DNA from: Bimuria novae-zelandiae CBS 107.79
Taxonomy: Eukaryota > Ascomycota > Dothideomycetes > Pleosporales > Didymosphaeriaceae
NCBI GenBank assembly: GCA_010015655.1
Contig: ML976813.1
Span: 3,893-62,198 of the forward strand
Direction: 5' to 3'
DNA: 58,306 nt
Shown: positions 35,398 to 47,506 of the stretch, in pieces
Numbering within the stretch: the first letter of the stretch is position 1
Layout: the number at the start of each line of letters is the position of its first letter
Position numbers and translations under genes: made by a program
Notes under the pieces: generated by a model
Database searches by the model: none
Told to the model about the DNA's origin: nothing
Seen by the model: only the letters and a program-made list of their open reading frames with translations

Positions 35398-35565
35398 GTT
35401 AGGTTAGGGTTTAGTTAAGTTTAAGATAAGGTTAGATTAAAGTTAGGTTTTTATATAATATAACCTAACCCTAACCCTAACCCACACTACTAGTACTAAA
35501 AAATTTGGTTAGGGTTAGGTTAAGGTTAGGTTCTTATATAATATAACCTAATCCTAACCAATCCT
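35398..35565. repeat. Telomere-like TTAGGG/CCCTAA blocks in inverted array
   Basis: Two similar palindromic units, each centred on TATATAATATA: GTTAGGTTTTTATATAATATAACCTAACCC and GTTAGGTTCTTATATAATATAACCTAATCC, with runs such as CCTAACCCTAACCCTAACCC and GGTTAGGGTTAGGTTAAGG. TTAGGG is the usual telomere unit of filamentous fungi. The motif here is short, degenerate and in both orientations, so it is interstitial, not a chromosome end. Confidence 0.8.
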
Positions 35566-35629
35566 GATCCATTTACTAGCCTAAGCCCTTTAGGGTAGCT
35601 AGTCCCAAAGCAGGCTAAGATTAATTCTT

Positions 35630-35820
35630 AGATACTAGTAATATTAAAATAAGTAAGGGGTATTAATAGCTAACGCATATTAACAAGATGTAAGTATTAA
35701 AAGTAAGGTAGGTTATAATTAAATTCATAACGGCCTAAGTTAAATTTAAACAATAGATTAATAAATAGGTTAAACACGAGTATATAAAGTCATACTTAAC
35801 GTTCCTATATATAAGCCTAA
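35630..35820 (-). repeat. Second Gypsy LTR/leader-like segment
   Basis: Aligns with 32330-32510 (ATTAATAGCT, ATTAA..AGGTTAAACACGA, ACGTTCCTATATAT) with clear divergence. Beyond the match the two copies differ: here a GC-richer stretch with repeated AGCGAGCGCTCTCTAGCGAGC follows (35835-35900). Probably the 5' end of a related but distinct element on the minus strand. Confidence 0.5.
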
Positions 35821-36291
35821 GGCTGCTTATAAGAGAGCGCTCTCTCTAGGGCGCTTTTCACAGATCGCTTTCTAGCGAGCGCTCTCTAGCGAGCAGTCAC
35901 GTAACTCTATAAGCACTAACACCGTAGTTGGCAAGAACAAGGGTGCCCTTACGTGTACGCGCCGTGACTAAGTACAAAATGGTTCGCTATTCCTATCTTA
36001 GATTATAGATTCTAATATTATAAATCTTCTTCTTATGCGCAAGCCTAGGTCTCTAGGGACGACTATCCTTAGAGAATACGCTTTTCCTTAATGGGTTAGC
36101 GGGGAAGCTTGCGCCGACACATCCTCTATATCTGCTATTTAGATCCACTTAGCGGGTATAGGCACTATTAGACCCTTTTTATATGCGTTTAGCTAGTACT
36201 TTCGTGGGGTGCGTTTAGGCTTAAGGCAATAAATATAAACCTTCTTACTTTATATAGCGTAAAACTTAGTAGAAGGTTAATAGTTTATATT
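35821..36291. other. GC-moderate repeat-derived DNA
   Basis: Contains short self-complementary GAGCGCTCTCT and GCGAGCGCTCTCTAGCGAGC motifs (35835-35900). No coding frame and no recognisable element end other than those noted nearby. Confidence 0.4.
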
Positions 36292-36296
36292 CTAGA

Positions 36297-36554
36297 TGTG
36301 ACGGCCCAGTACACTGGCAGGTCACATGATCCCGCGCCTAAGCGCGACTGCCTTACGCCCCAGAGCGACTGCCTCCCACACCTAGGACGACTACCTGCGC
36401 AGATGGGGTCTGAAGGGTTATTCCGTGCCGAATGGCAGCGCACAAAAGCACTGCTGGTTTATGTACATATAGTCTCATCATCTTAGTGTAGCTGAAATAG
36501 AGCCAACTTACCTCATCTACTCTTTCGATGAAGAAGCCCGTGCTTGTCCTCACA
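36297..36554. mobile_element. Solo LTR, GC-normal
   Basis: 258 bp from TGTGACGGCCCAGTACACTG to GTCCTCACA, with a perfect 5-bp target duplication CTAGA (36292-36296 and 36555-36559). No internal region. Not RIP-mutated despite AT-rich surroundings, like the solo LTR at 17160. The open frames 36298-36486 and 36353-36553 lie entirely inside it and are not genes. Confidence 0.88.
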
Positions 36555-36559
36555 CTAGA

Positions 36560-37647
36560 TAGGGTTACGCTTATTATAAATGCTATTACCTTTAGTATTA
36601 TTACTACCTATAGTCGTGTTACTACTTGTTATACTAGTAATTTTATTATCTTTTTTTAATATCCTTAGCTTTATTATTAACACTTTTATAAGTGGTAATT
36701 GTTTTACTCTTTACTTATTAAATATAGTTTATAAAGCTATCCTATGTTAGGTCCATAGTGCTATTTGTTTTACTACTTTAAAGTAATTATAAGTAATATA
36801 TGACCTTTAAATATAATTAAAGTAATATTATAATTAAAGTCTAGCCTAGCGCGGAATACAGTGTCTTTTAAAATAAGCTAATTAAACTCTAATAAACTTA
36901 GTATTACCTTACTATATTTTACCCTATTTTAGCTTTACTAGAGCCGCATTTTTCTTGTCCGTTACTTTAAATGACTTTTATAGGTTAGTAAATAGTTATA
37001 ACGCTAACGAGTATAGGCTTTTTATAGAGGCAAATCTTTAGTTCAAAATATATTACTAAGCCTAATTACCGCAGACTTTACGTAGGTACTCCATCTTAGA
37101 CTACGTAGTAGGGAATAACTTATAAGATTATTAGAATTCTAAATAGGCACTCTCTATCTACATGGCTAGGTTTTTAGTATTAAGATTATTATGTGTACTA
37201 ATATCGCGCCACTTATTATTAGTGTAATTCTATTATTCTAACACTATTATAGCTTATTACTAATTCTACGACGTAGGGATTCCTTTCTCTCGAAAAGTAG
37301 TTTTACTAAAATTACTATTATTAATTAACGTAAATATTACTTATTTGTTTTTTAGCTTTTTAGTGGATTTCTTCTTAGGCTTCTTACTTTTATTAATAGG
37401 TTCGCGAATAGTAACTTGCCTACTAGTAATAATCGTGGCGCTAGTATCAAGATCTTTAAGTTTATATATATTTACTATACCTCCTACCCTTATACTATAA
37501 CGCGTTTGCTATAGTAATAGCTACGCGCCCATGCAAGGCTTACTAATTTATTTACTTTTATATTATAATTATTTTAGTACTATTTTTTAGGGCAGGTTTG
37601 TTATTAAGCGTGATATAATTTATGTATAAAGTGTTTTACTTTGTGTG
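36560..37647. other. RIP-degraded DNA, unidentified
   Basis: AT-rich, no readable transposon protein or terminal repeat found. Bounded on the right by the TA target of the Fot1-type element. Confidence 0.4.
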
Positions 37648-37649
37648 TA

Positions 37650-39500
37650 ACCTATTCCACATGCAAGATATACACCCAGACGGATTACAAATTTTTATTA
37701 AGTCTATACTAACTTATAATTAATTTATAATAGCTTAATAAAATGACAGTGAATTTGCTTGGCAAGAAGTAAACCTATAGCTTACCTTATTATGTATTTT
37801 TATTAACTAAATTTTGTTAGTGTAACGGACTACTACTACGTATATTACGCCTAAATTTACGTTATATAATAGACGCGCTAGTATCCTCCAACGCGCTAAA
37901 ATATAACTAAACTGAATAAAGCTTATAAAACTAAAAAGGAAAATAATTATCTGGTACATTTAGACGTTATTAAGTAAGAATACCTTATATTTCCTACGCA
38001 GGTTTAAAATATAGTAGATACTTAATTAGCTATACATCACGAAGGCTAAGTTAGTAAAACCTAGCTATTAAGCTTTATTAAACGTATTGCTAATCTTATA
38101 ATAAGGCTTTATTGTTAGCCTGACTACTTAAAATTGCTGTATAAAGTTCCTACTAGTATAATAGACTAGTTTAAATTATATAGAATATAAAGACGAAGTA
38201 CGGCATATAGGATAAGAATATATATAACTTTAATAAGTCTAGTTTTATAATAGGCGTAATTTTAATAAGCTAAAAGGTTATTACTAGCTTTAAAAGACGT
38301 AAGAGACTAAAGCAGGTATAAGGAGGTGATCGGAAGTAGATATTAATAATACTAAATATTAGTAGCGTAGGGTAAAGGTTTTAGTTTTATTATTTTTTAG
38401 GGAAAAATATATCTTATTAATTTGTGTACTAAAGATAACCTGCCATTCTAATAGAAAATTTGTATCTTTAAGAATAGGTAAATAATAAATAAGTTCAAAG
38501 TTGCGTAGATTAAGTATTTTAACGCGTATATAAATTTCTATATACGACGCAAATATAGACTACTTATTATAAATAGCTATAAGAGCTATAGCGCTATTAC
38601 GTTTGACTAGTATTATTAAGATAATAAAATTATTTATTTTTATATACCGCCGTACTTATCGCATATTCTATAGGTACTACATATAAGTTACTTACTATTA
38701 CTAAAGAAGGCGTACTTACGCTAAGTTAATTAGTTAATATAAAGTCATATTAACTATAGAATTAAAACTAAGGTTTTACTTACGTATATGAACGCGTTAA
38801 TTAGTAAAAAATAAATACTACAAAATTCTTTTATAGCGCTAATTTAGTATCTTTTAATTTGTATTTAGTATTAATTTAATTAGATACATAATTAAAACCC
38901 TTACTACCTCCTGTAATTAAACCTATTTCTTAGTATTTATAAACACCTAGTAATACGCATAAAAATAACGAGTAATCTACCTCAGCATTAAAAAAATTTC
39001 CAAAGGCTATTTAAAGCTCCTAAATACAAATAAAAAAATGTTATTATTATTATTATTTATAAAAGGCGCGCAGAAGATAACGCATAGGTTTAAGCTAATA
39101 AAATCCTAAATTAAGGAGCGTAAGGAGACAAATATAGATTATATAAAGAAGAAATTACGTAAAAGGATACGTATATAGGCTGGAGGAACACTACTTACTA
39201 TAGAAAGTCTATAGCTAGTAGCTATAAAAGAGCGTTCTGCGAAGAGGCAGCGCTTATAAGTAAGTAGAAAGAATAGTAGAAAGAGTAGCACGCAGCGCTA
39301 AAGGCTTTATAGTAAGTATAATAAGCTAGGATATAACGTGCTAACCTGCTAAAAAGTTATTTTTTAAATTAAATATTACTTTTAGTAGGTTATTCTTAGA
39401 TAGTATTAATAGTAATAGTTATAATTAAAAAGAATAAGTTAGCAATATTAAGAAAAACCGCGTAACTCGCCCGGGTACGTAGCTCGCATGTGGAATACGT
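37650..39500 (+). mobile_element. Fot1/pogo-type DNA transposon, 1.85 kb, RIP-degraded
   Basis: Ends are imperfect inverted repeats over about 40 bp: left ACCTATTCCACATGCAAGAT, right reverse complement ACGTATTCCACATGCGAGCT, then related ACACCC.GACGGATTAC and ACCCGGGCGAGTTACG. TA flanks both sides (37648-37649, 39501-39502). The length equals a typical Fot1. Near 38550-38830 the plus strand reads YRLLIINSYKSYSAITFD, DNKIIYFYIPPYLSHIL and LLLLKKAYLR, matching YRLLILDGHESH...DNKI..L.MPPH.SHLLQPLDVG.F.PLK.AYGR. The catalytic Asp of LILDGH is Asn (AAT, 38571-38573). Confidence 0.88.
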
Positions 39501-39502
39501 TA

Positions 39503-40860
39503 TATAGAAATACTAAGGTGCCTATATTTTATAACTTTTAATATAAGTTATTAATTTTAGTCCGCGTAGTAGTTTTTATCTAGGTTACTAATAATATTTA
39601 TTAGTTAGCTACTATTAGATTAGCGTTCAAGATTTTATAGTAATAACAGTATTTAACTACTATATTAAACTGCTCATTAGGGTACGCAGTAATAGCTTCT
39701 ACTAGCTTATTAGCTAAGAAAATAGTAGAAATAATAGTCTTATTAAAAGCTTTTCTATTAATAACGCAAATAAGTATAAGCTATTTACGCTTACTAACTT
39801 ATTTTATCTATAATACCTGACTATAATTTAGCCTATAATAGCGACGTTACTTTTTATAGACTTATTTTTTCTTATTAAGAGCTTTTGTGGCTGTGCGAAA
39901 TTGTACTCGGGATTTACTACCTAAAATATAGTAAGTTAGGCTATCTTTAAAGTAGCTATTAGATTATTTAAGACTTTATCTTTACCTTTTATTTTTAGTA
40001 GTATAGAGTAGTATACGCTAAAGCTACTAACATAGTGTATAGTTATATCTTTTTTTCTTTAAGTTATTAATATTATTAGACCCACCTAAAAAATTTCTCT
40101 TATAAATATTAGGGCTTTGCGCATTACTAAAATTGCGAAATCGACTTAGTATACTACTAAATGCGTCGCTATTGCGTAGAGTGCTTAGCGAGGCGGTCTT
40201 TTTTACTCTTTTAGTTGTTATAGGTGGCAAGCATTTAAACTAGTTATTAGCGTTGCTAGCCTATAGGGTAAACTATATATTTTGCGTGCCAGCGCTATCG
40301 CTAGTGATATGGGGTATTTTAGATTTCGCGGCATGCGCTACCTAGGTAGGTTGTGCTATTAAGCTACGACCTAGGCCTAGCCTGCTAGTACTACTAAAAA
40401 TAGGTATATTACATACTAAGGGTTATAAAATTAACGTCGCTATAAGTAGCGTAAGTAGTATTAAAGTATTATATTATTATGCGCTTAATAAAGTTATTCT
40501 TATAAGTGTTATTTTGTAAGCACCTTATTTCTATAGGCGTAATTTAAGATACGTAGATTATATTATAAAGGCTAAGGCTAAGTATGTATTTAATAATTAA
40601 TAAGATTCTACGTATGAGGGTATATAGAGTCTATAGGTAAGGTGTAATATATATATGCCAAGACACTAGTGGCGGGAGTAGTTGCTAGCGTAAACAGGTA
40701 GTCCGTACGTATAGGCATGCATCCAGGGACGTATACATAGGTCCACAATACTTAGTTACTTTACTCTAAACTTATAAGTAGTCTCGCTATTATTACTTAC
40801 TATATCGGCCTAGTTGCGTGGTATTTTATCGTCCTTATACTAAGAAAGAGGTAATACTAG
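39503..40860. other. RIP-degraded DNA with a GC-richer patch
   Basis: A less mutated patch at about 40650-40740 contains no readable gene. The minus-strand open frame 40027-40230 (MPPITTKRVKKTASLSTLR...) is basic and lacks a known domain; it may be a decayed piece of the transposase to its right. Confidence 0.35.
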
Positions 40861-40869
40861 CTAAGACAG

Positions 40870-41320
40870 ATAATGCAGGATAGAATTATTTTACTAAATA
40901 GCTTTTAGCCTATCGCGTCTCCCAATGCTTATAATAATAAAGCTAAGATAATTTCTTACCTATTATAAAGCTAGTCTCGTTATAATTATGGATAGCTTTA
41001 GTACGCGCTATAAGGTTAAAGTGGGTCCTAATTATTTATATATCCTTATATAGAGCTCTCTATTAATTATATAGCTAATTAAATCGTATAATACGGTAGT
41101 CTATTTACTTAATAAAATTATATTGTTACTTTTTACTAGTCTTGCTAGCGCTTTGCTTAGTAAGTAGCTTATTTACTATATCTCGCATAGCACCTAGCGT
41201 GGGCGGAAATCCTTGTAAATCTAGGTTAGGTATATACCTAATAATTACCTCCTCTTCTAGCTTAGTAAGTTTTTTAAATTAGGTTAGCAATCACGTTGTA
41301 TGGTAATTTATACATATTAT
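40870..41320 (-). pseudogene. Fot1/pogo transposase N-terminal remnant
   Basis: Minus-strand frame reads LLGIYL...LDLQGFPPRLGAMRDIVNKLL with interruptions; the clean part is FRPRLGAMRDIVNKLLTKQS, then YNFIK, stop, IDYRI, then RALYKDI, IIRTHFNLIARTKAIHNYNE. These match the HTH_Tnp_Tc5/CENP-B-type part of Fot1 transposases (LSRGFPPRL..V..MAN.LL..RG...VGKNW...F..R...L.TR..R..D.QR....DP..I..WF). The DDE half and terminal repeats were not identified. Opposite orientation to the element at 37650. Confidence 0.75.
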
Positions 41321-41329
41321 CTACGTAGT

Positions 41330-42235
41330 ATACTTTAATAAACGTTATATATTACTATAGTACGTTATTTACTTTATATTTGGTCTTAATTAATAGCTAA
41401 GATAGCTATAAAGTTACCTACTTCACTATAAAATATTTAAACTACTTTACTATAAAGTATTTAAATGGAAGGTAGTTAAGCTATTATTATTATAAGATAA
41501 CGCGTTATGAAAAGTTTAGTGGAATAACCGCTTACTTACACTAACCACTCGCTTACTAAATACGTTACGTTTTTTTTTAAATATTATAACTTATATATAT
41601 TTTTTTTATATAGCGCGTTGGAGATATCGTATTATCTTTTTCCTCTTATTTAAAGCTTTTTTTATATATCTAAAAAGTATATTAACGCTATTAGGCAGCC
41701 CGTGTAGTAGATTTAGTTAATTTTATATTATTATACCCCGCGTGCCTGCTAACGTTACTACTAAGAAGATTAAATCGTATAATATTACCTAGTTAATATA
41801 GAACTTCAAAAGCTTTGTCTCTTACTATGATAAATAAAATATTATAGAATGAGCGCCCGCACCTTTCTTAAATAAATTTAATAATATACAAGTACCCTAG
41901 GGTATTCATTTAGTATTACGGTTAATATTATATACCTTTATAAAATACTTAGTAATATAGGCGGTGCTAGAGTTAATATTAAAAAAGAAAGCCTTCTTAA
42001 TAATTCTACTAATTCTTAGATGGATAACATTTACTCTACATTACTATATAGATCTAGATCTATAGTTACTTAGAAACTTAAATTTATACTACACGCGATA
42101 ACTAGCCTGCGCGCCTATCAGCTTGGTCTTGCTACACTATAGATTATTTTAATTAATATCTATCTCCCTCCCTAAATTATAGCCTATATAATACACTTAT
42201 AAATAGTTAATTAATAGTAACAACGAGCGCGATAA
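41330..42235. other. RIP-degraded DNA, unidentified
   Basis: AT-rich, with no readable domain. Between 41505 and 41575 a GC-richer stretch (AACCGCTTACTTACACTAAC then CACTCGCTTACTAAATACG) could be the outer end of the minus-strand Fot1 element, but I found no matching partner. Confidence 0.35.
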
Positions 42236-42239
42236 GCTT

Positions 42240-42690
42240 ACTAAGATAAGGGGCTTATAGGTGGTAAAGGCGTGATACGGCGCTAGGGTGGAGGGCTAGG
42301 ACGCCTGCTAACTGTAACGGCTAGCAAGATGGAGTCTCGCGGCTGGTAGATTGGCGCTATGTACAAAGACTCAAAGCTAAAGAAGAGAAAAGAAACATGA
42401 AGACTAATCGCGGCAGGTTAAGTGCTGGCCTAGCGCGGCTACTACTATCGCAGTGCTGTAGCTGCTATCCTTGCGGAAGCAAGCGCTATCCCATACCTCC
42501 CGCCTTCCTCTATCGCCATTGTGACGATACGACCACAGCAGGACCTACAATCGTCACGCTAACCGCAGGGCCTATAAGGCAACCTAGCTAGTAATTAATA
42601 TATTAATTTTAATAGATGTCGCGGGAATTATCCCTTGTAGGTACCCTGATCGGAAGGATTAGGTAGAACGGGCAAACATAACACTAAATG
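42240..42690. other. GC-normal island inside the AT block
   Basis: About 450 bp with little RIP, including an inverted pair GTGACGAT/ATCGTCAC (around 42520 and 42552). The open frame 42397-42591 (MKTNRGRLSAGLARLLLSQC...) has no known domain. Because LTRs and leaders are the RIP-spared parts elsewhere here, this may be the 5' LTR/leader of the plus-strand Copia that follows; no LTR partner was found. Confidence 0.4.
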
Positions 42691-44659
42691 CTTAGTATAA
42701 ATGCTGTTCTTACAGTAACTATTTATATATTACTAATTAATTAATTTGATCTCTAAACTATATACTATCTAGCTTATTTTATCCTCTATAATTATAAGCC
42801 TAGTATTTTAAAAATATAGGATAATTCTCTTTGCGTAATTAATTATTAGATAAATTATTTAGATACTTTAATCTATCTAAACACTTCTTGCGTTACTCTA
42901 TTCTTGCATAATAGAGCGCACATTGTTTCTCCCACGAGCATCTCGAGTAGAGTATATAGAGCTCCTCTATAAGCTCCTTCCTCTCTCGTCTTCTATTATA
43001 CTAGACCTCCTTTGCCCTTAGCAGTGGGCTGGGATTTATAATAAGCTTAAAAGAGCGCTTTCCTTAAATCTATAAAAAACTCTACTCTTCTAGTAAGTAT
43101 AGTGCGCCTAACTAATTAAAAAATCTAGCTAGCATAGTTTATATAGCTTAAGATTTTGGCTATGTATTAAGGCATTTAGAATTGCGTTAATTTAAATATT
43201 CTAATTATTAATAATTTTATAGTAATAACTTTTAAGCTCCTAGAACTTCTAGAGCTCTTAGAATTAGTTTAATAATAAATATAATAACTTAAATAAGCTT
43301 AATAAAGAATAGCCTAGGAGAGCAGCACGTTATAGTGCATTTTAAAATAGAAAATCTCCGAAAGAGCGTAGGAAGGATTGTGCTAATTACTAAAATAAAG
43401 CCTTACGCTAATACTAGTCAAAGGTAGGCAACTATAAGGCGCGCTTACCTAAGTATTCTACTAGAATATAGTAAGTATAGAATATATTGAATTAAGTAGT
43501 TAGGACTATTAATGCATAGCTCCTAACACTTGTTATAATAAGCGTTAGCGACTACGAAAGTTCTACCTTATAAATAATTATATAATACCTTAAAGGGGAG
43601 CTCGCCTTATTAAATATAATAATATTTAATTAAATTTAATAAAAATGCTATATCCTGCTTAAACAAGCTCGCTAAGAAAGAATAAATCTAAAATAATAGT
43701 ATAAGGAGTAGAGTGCTCTTTATATACTCACCTCGCAGTATAGGATTTTAGAGATTAAAAGAGAAATCGCGGTAACTAACTTTTTAAGCGCTATAGTAAA
43801 TAAGTTAGCTTCTAAATAGGCTTAAATCTACCATACTAATAATAAATTATAGTAGATTTTAGGTAAGCCCCCGCTTATCCTAAAGAAGGTTAGTAAGATC
43901 TTTTTAGCTTGCCTTAATATATAAGCTTTAAGCGTAGACTCTAAACTAGTAATTTTTATAACGCTTAGCGGACAGAGCGCTCTTAAATCTAGTAATAAAA
44001 CTAAAGAAGTACTATAGCTAAGTAAGCTAAAAGGCTACTTATATAAAAAAGAATTACACTGCTAGCTACCTTAGGCTTATAAGAGCCTTAGGACTATAGT
44101 AATAAGCTTATCTTTAGGTAGAGCTATTACACTTTTTAAAAAAGATAAAGATAAAATTTTTACTTATTTTATACTCCCTAAGCACGCTAAGGTGCGCGTA
44201 ATAATTACTAAAAAGTAAGATGAAAACCATTTACTATAACTAAGTATATTATTTAAGTTAATGCTCGTGCCAGGCACCTCTTAAAATTTTTAAAAATTAA
44301 GATAGTTAAAGCTAGTATAGCTTTTTATTTAATACTTAAAAAAGGCACTAGAGTAATTAAGGCGCATTTTAAAAAGTTAAATAAAATATATGCTAATCTC
44401 ACACACTTGGAGGTTATAATAAAAAAGAACATTTATAAAAATATTATTTCTAAAGCTTATCTACGCAATAAGGGCGTCTAGTATCTTAATTTTAATAATA
44501 CGCTTCGTGTGGGAATACTTAAGTATAGTATTATACTAGCTACGCTCTATCGCGAGCATAACCTTACTTTTATTAAATATAAGCCTCTTAACTACTATAC
44601 TATAGTTATAAGTATACTTTTTACTTATCGTAAGATCGCTAGCTCCTATGTTACGCACT

Positions 44660-45367
44660 TTAAGATAGACACTTTAGATATTTAGTACTAAAGAGTAGGC
44701 CACCTTAAAAGAAACGCTTTAGAAGCTTTTATTAAAAAAGTAAAAACGTAAGAATATAAGGTATTCTAAAAAGATAATATAAGCACTACGCTATTACACA
44801 CGCGTCTTAGGTAGTATCTAAAAGGCTAAAGGAGCGCTTGCTATAACTATACTTTTAAATTTCCTAGGATCTGTTTAACTACCTGTTAAGAAGGCTTAAA
44901 GAGTGCTAGGTAATAATTCTAAGGTATAACTATAATAAAAAGCTACATGCATTTTACTTATATAATAAGTCTACTACGCAGATCCTTAACACCTAGAAGA
45001 GCTTTACTAAGCATATTTAAACGTGCTATAAGCTTAAGATCGTTATAATCTTTTAAGATAATAATATAGTAATATAACCTCTAAAAGGCAAAGGGTGCTT
45101 TAAAATATAAAGTAAAGAATATAGTATTAAAGTAAAAATAACGCCTTTATTTACCTATAAGCTTAATAGTAGAGTAGAACGCGCTAGGTAGGAAGTAATT
45201 ATATAAACTTTAAAAATAAAGCTTAGTATAAACCTGCCTAATAAGCTATAGCCTAAAGTAGTAAAAGTAGCTACTTACTTTATTAATATAAGTCTTGCTC
45301 CTTTATAAAGAATACGCTTATTAAATAAAGCGTTAGACCTTTAGTTTACTTAGTATTTTAAGTAGTA
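44660..45367 (+). pseudogene. Copia family 4 pre-integrase and integrase, first part
   Basis: Plus-strand frame reads DTLDI, stop, Y, stop, RVGHLKRNALEAFIKKVK: the GAG_pre-integrase motif DTLDIWHRRLGHLNxDALxxL with RIP-type changes. Integrase-like sequence follows, heavily interrupted, until the TA at 45368-45369 where the Fot1-type element begins. Confidence 0.75.
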
Positions 45368-45369
45368 TA

Positions 45370-47504
45370 CCGTGTTTTATCAGATGACGCACAGCCATCA
45401 CTTGGCGCACGCTCACCGCCAAATTTTCGACTTCTTCACCCTCTTATAACTACACCAATATGGACCCAATTAAGGCTGCGTTAGAGTCGCTAAAATCGCT
45501 GAATCCTGGAGAAACACCTAATTACACTACAGTTACACAAAGTATAGTTGTAATTAAACAACGCTATTAAAGCGTTACCGCGGGGTTTAAGGCACCCATG
45601 CTTAGCGAATTAATAATATACGCCTCCTTAACACTACGCAAGAGAAAGCTCTTATAACTTACATTAATAACCTTTACTAATAAGGTCTACCGCCTATAAG
45701 ATAAATAATATAGAATTTCGCCTTAGAAATAGCTAGAAGAACTGCTAGAAAATGCTAGGTTAATCACTTTATCGCTCGACATCGTATTAACCTTATATTA
45801 TATTAGAGCTCTAGTATAGACGCGTTACAGCACAAAGCTAATTTAGCATTTAAATACAGCCTCTACTTTAAGCTTTTAGCGCAGAAGATCGAACAGTATA
45901 ACGTAGAACCGCAATATATATATAATATAGACGAAAAAGGCTTCTTAATTAGGGTACTATTAAAGATAAAGTGCATCTTCTCCCGCCGAAGATATAAGGA
46001 TGGCGAAGTAAAGCAAGTTATACAAGATAGTAATAAAGAGTAAATAATAATAATTATATATATTTGCGCCGACGGCAGCGCTCTTACGCCAACCTTAATT
46101 TACCAGGCTATTTTTAGTAATATATAGGACTTATGGCTGCAAGATTTCGACCTACAAGAGCATAACTGTTTCTTTACTTCCTTAGCTAGTGGATGGACAA
46201 ACAACAAGATTGGCATACAATGGCTAAAATAAGTGTTTAATCGCAAGATAAAGGTAAAGGCGCGTTACTCCTGGCGTCTCCTTATCCTTAATAGCCACGG
46301 CTCCTATATAATAATAGAATTTATTAAGTATTGTAATAAGAATTAAATTCTCCTAGCCATCTTTCCTCCTTACGCTACCTATACTCTCTAGCCACTTAAC
46401 GTTTACCTCTTTAAGCCTCTCTCTAGCGCATACTCCACCGAGCTCTTGGACTTTATATATAGCTATTAAGGCCTTACCTCTATTATAAAGCGCGACTTCT
46501 TCTATATATTCTATCGCGCCTAGAATACAGCGTTTAAATATAAGATAATTATTAAGTCCTTTAAGGTCACTAGCCTCTCACTATTAAACGCAGAGGTAGT
46601 GTTACAAAAGTTTTAAAAGGCGGAAGCAAAGAGGCTATTATCCTTTAAAAGTAGCTTATTAGTACTTAGCGCTTTAAATTAAAGAAAGATAGAGCGCTTA
46701 CTGCACGAGGTTGTTAAAAATACCTATTCTAAACACTCGTAGTAGCTCTCTTAGACGATCTATTATATAGCCGTGCAGAAGCAGCTTCTCTAGCACGAAA
46801 ATAACTATCTTAAAGAAGCTCTTATTAATAAGAGAAAGCGGCGATAGCGTGGCAAGCCTTTGCTACTTAAAGCACCGCTAGAGTATAATAGAGGCGCTGT
46901 TCTCTGGTCGCCCGCCAAAGTCTAAGACGCCCAAGATAGGCAGGCGCAGAAGGATGCCAACGAGTAGTTGCAATAACAACAGAAGGAGGAGAAACTTGCT
47001 CTACGAAAGTAGCAGAAAGAACAGAAACAAGCCATGCTTAAGGAGAGGAAGCGTATAAGGCTTGCCGCCAAAGAAATCCGCCTCTAGGAGTAGCGTAGCA
47101 AGGCTGCTACGCGTGAAGAAGCACGTATTACACGTAAGACTAAAAAATAACTCTAAAAAGATATATAATTATTCTAAAGGGGTACAAGACGTTAGCTAAT
47201 TGCTTTTACTACTTTGTCTCGTCCATATAAAGCGCCTAACATTACTAAGGTCGATTTCTCTTCCATTATTAATAAGGAGCCTACACCTGGCCCTAGCACG
47301 CGCACAAGAAATATACGCCTCCCACAGAGGTTTCGCATGTAAATTATCATAAGCAATCAATTGTTCAAGCTCCATAGACCTCTCCACTAGAAAATCTCGC
47401 GATAATAGCTCTTATATAGAGCTCTACAGCCTCAAAAGCAGTGGGTGTGGGCATCCGGAAATCGTGCGCCAAGTGATGCCCGTGCGTTATCTGATAAAAC
47501 ACGG
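45370..47504 (+). mobile_element. Fot1/pogo-type transposon inserted in Copia family 4
   Basis: 2135 bp. Inverted ends CCGTGTTTTATCAGATGACG and CCGTGTTTTATCAGATAACG, continuing CAYxGCCATCACTTGGCGCACG, about 45 bp with few differences. TA duplicated at 45368-45369 and 47505-47506. The GC-normal outer 100 bp contrast with the RIP-degraded interior. Confidence 0.93.
45460..47342 (+). pseudogene. Fot1/pogo transposase, two catalytic Asp lost
   Basis: Starts MDPIKAALESLKSLNPGETP at ATG 45460 (psq/pogo-type HTH N-terminus). The catalytic core has YNIDEKGFLI with the first Asp kept (GAC 45930-45932), SWRLLILNSHGSY with Asp to Asn (AAT 46290-46292), IFPPYATYTL, stop, PLNVYLFKPLSSAYSTELLDF with Asp to Asn (AAC 46398-46400). 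A Lys/Glu/Gln-rich coiled-coil-like stretch follows (46970-47160). The C-terminus PYKAPNITKVDFSSIINKEP ... PQRFRM ends at TAA 47340-47342. The span is not a multiple of three, so at least one small indel exists in addition to many TAA/TAG stops. Both Asp to Asn changes are G-to-A transitions. Catalytically dead. Confidence 0.88.
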
Positions 47505-47506
47505 TA

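Noticed and set aside
35398..35565. True chromosome end
   Set aside because: Repeats are few, degenerate and in both orientations, with transposon DNA on both sides.
36298..36553. Two open frames of 62 and 66 codons
   Set aside because: Both lie inside a solo LTR with a clean target duplication.
47196..47387. Minus-strand 63-codon frame
   Set aside because: Antisense to the readable C-terminal end of the plus-strand Fot1-type transposase.
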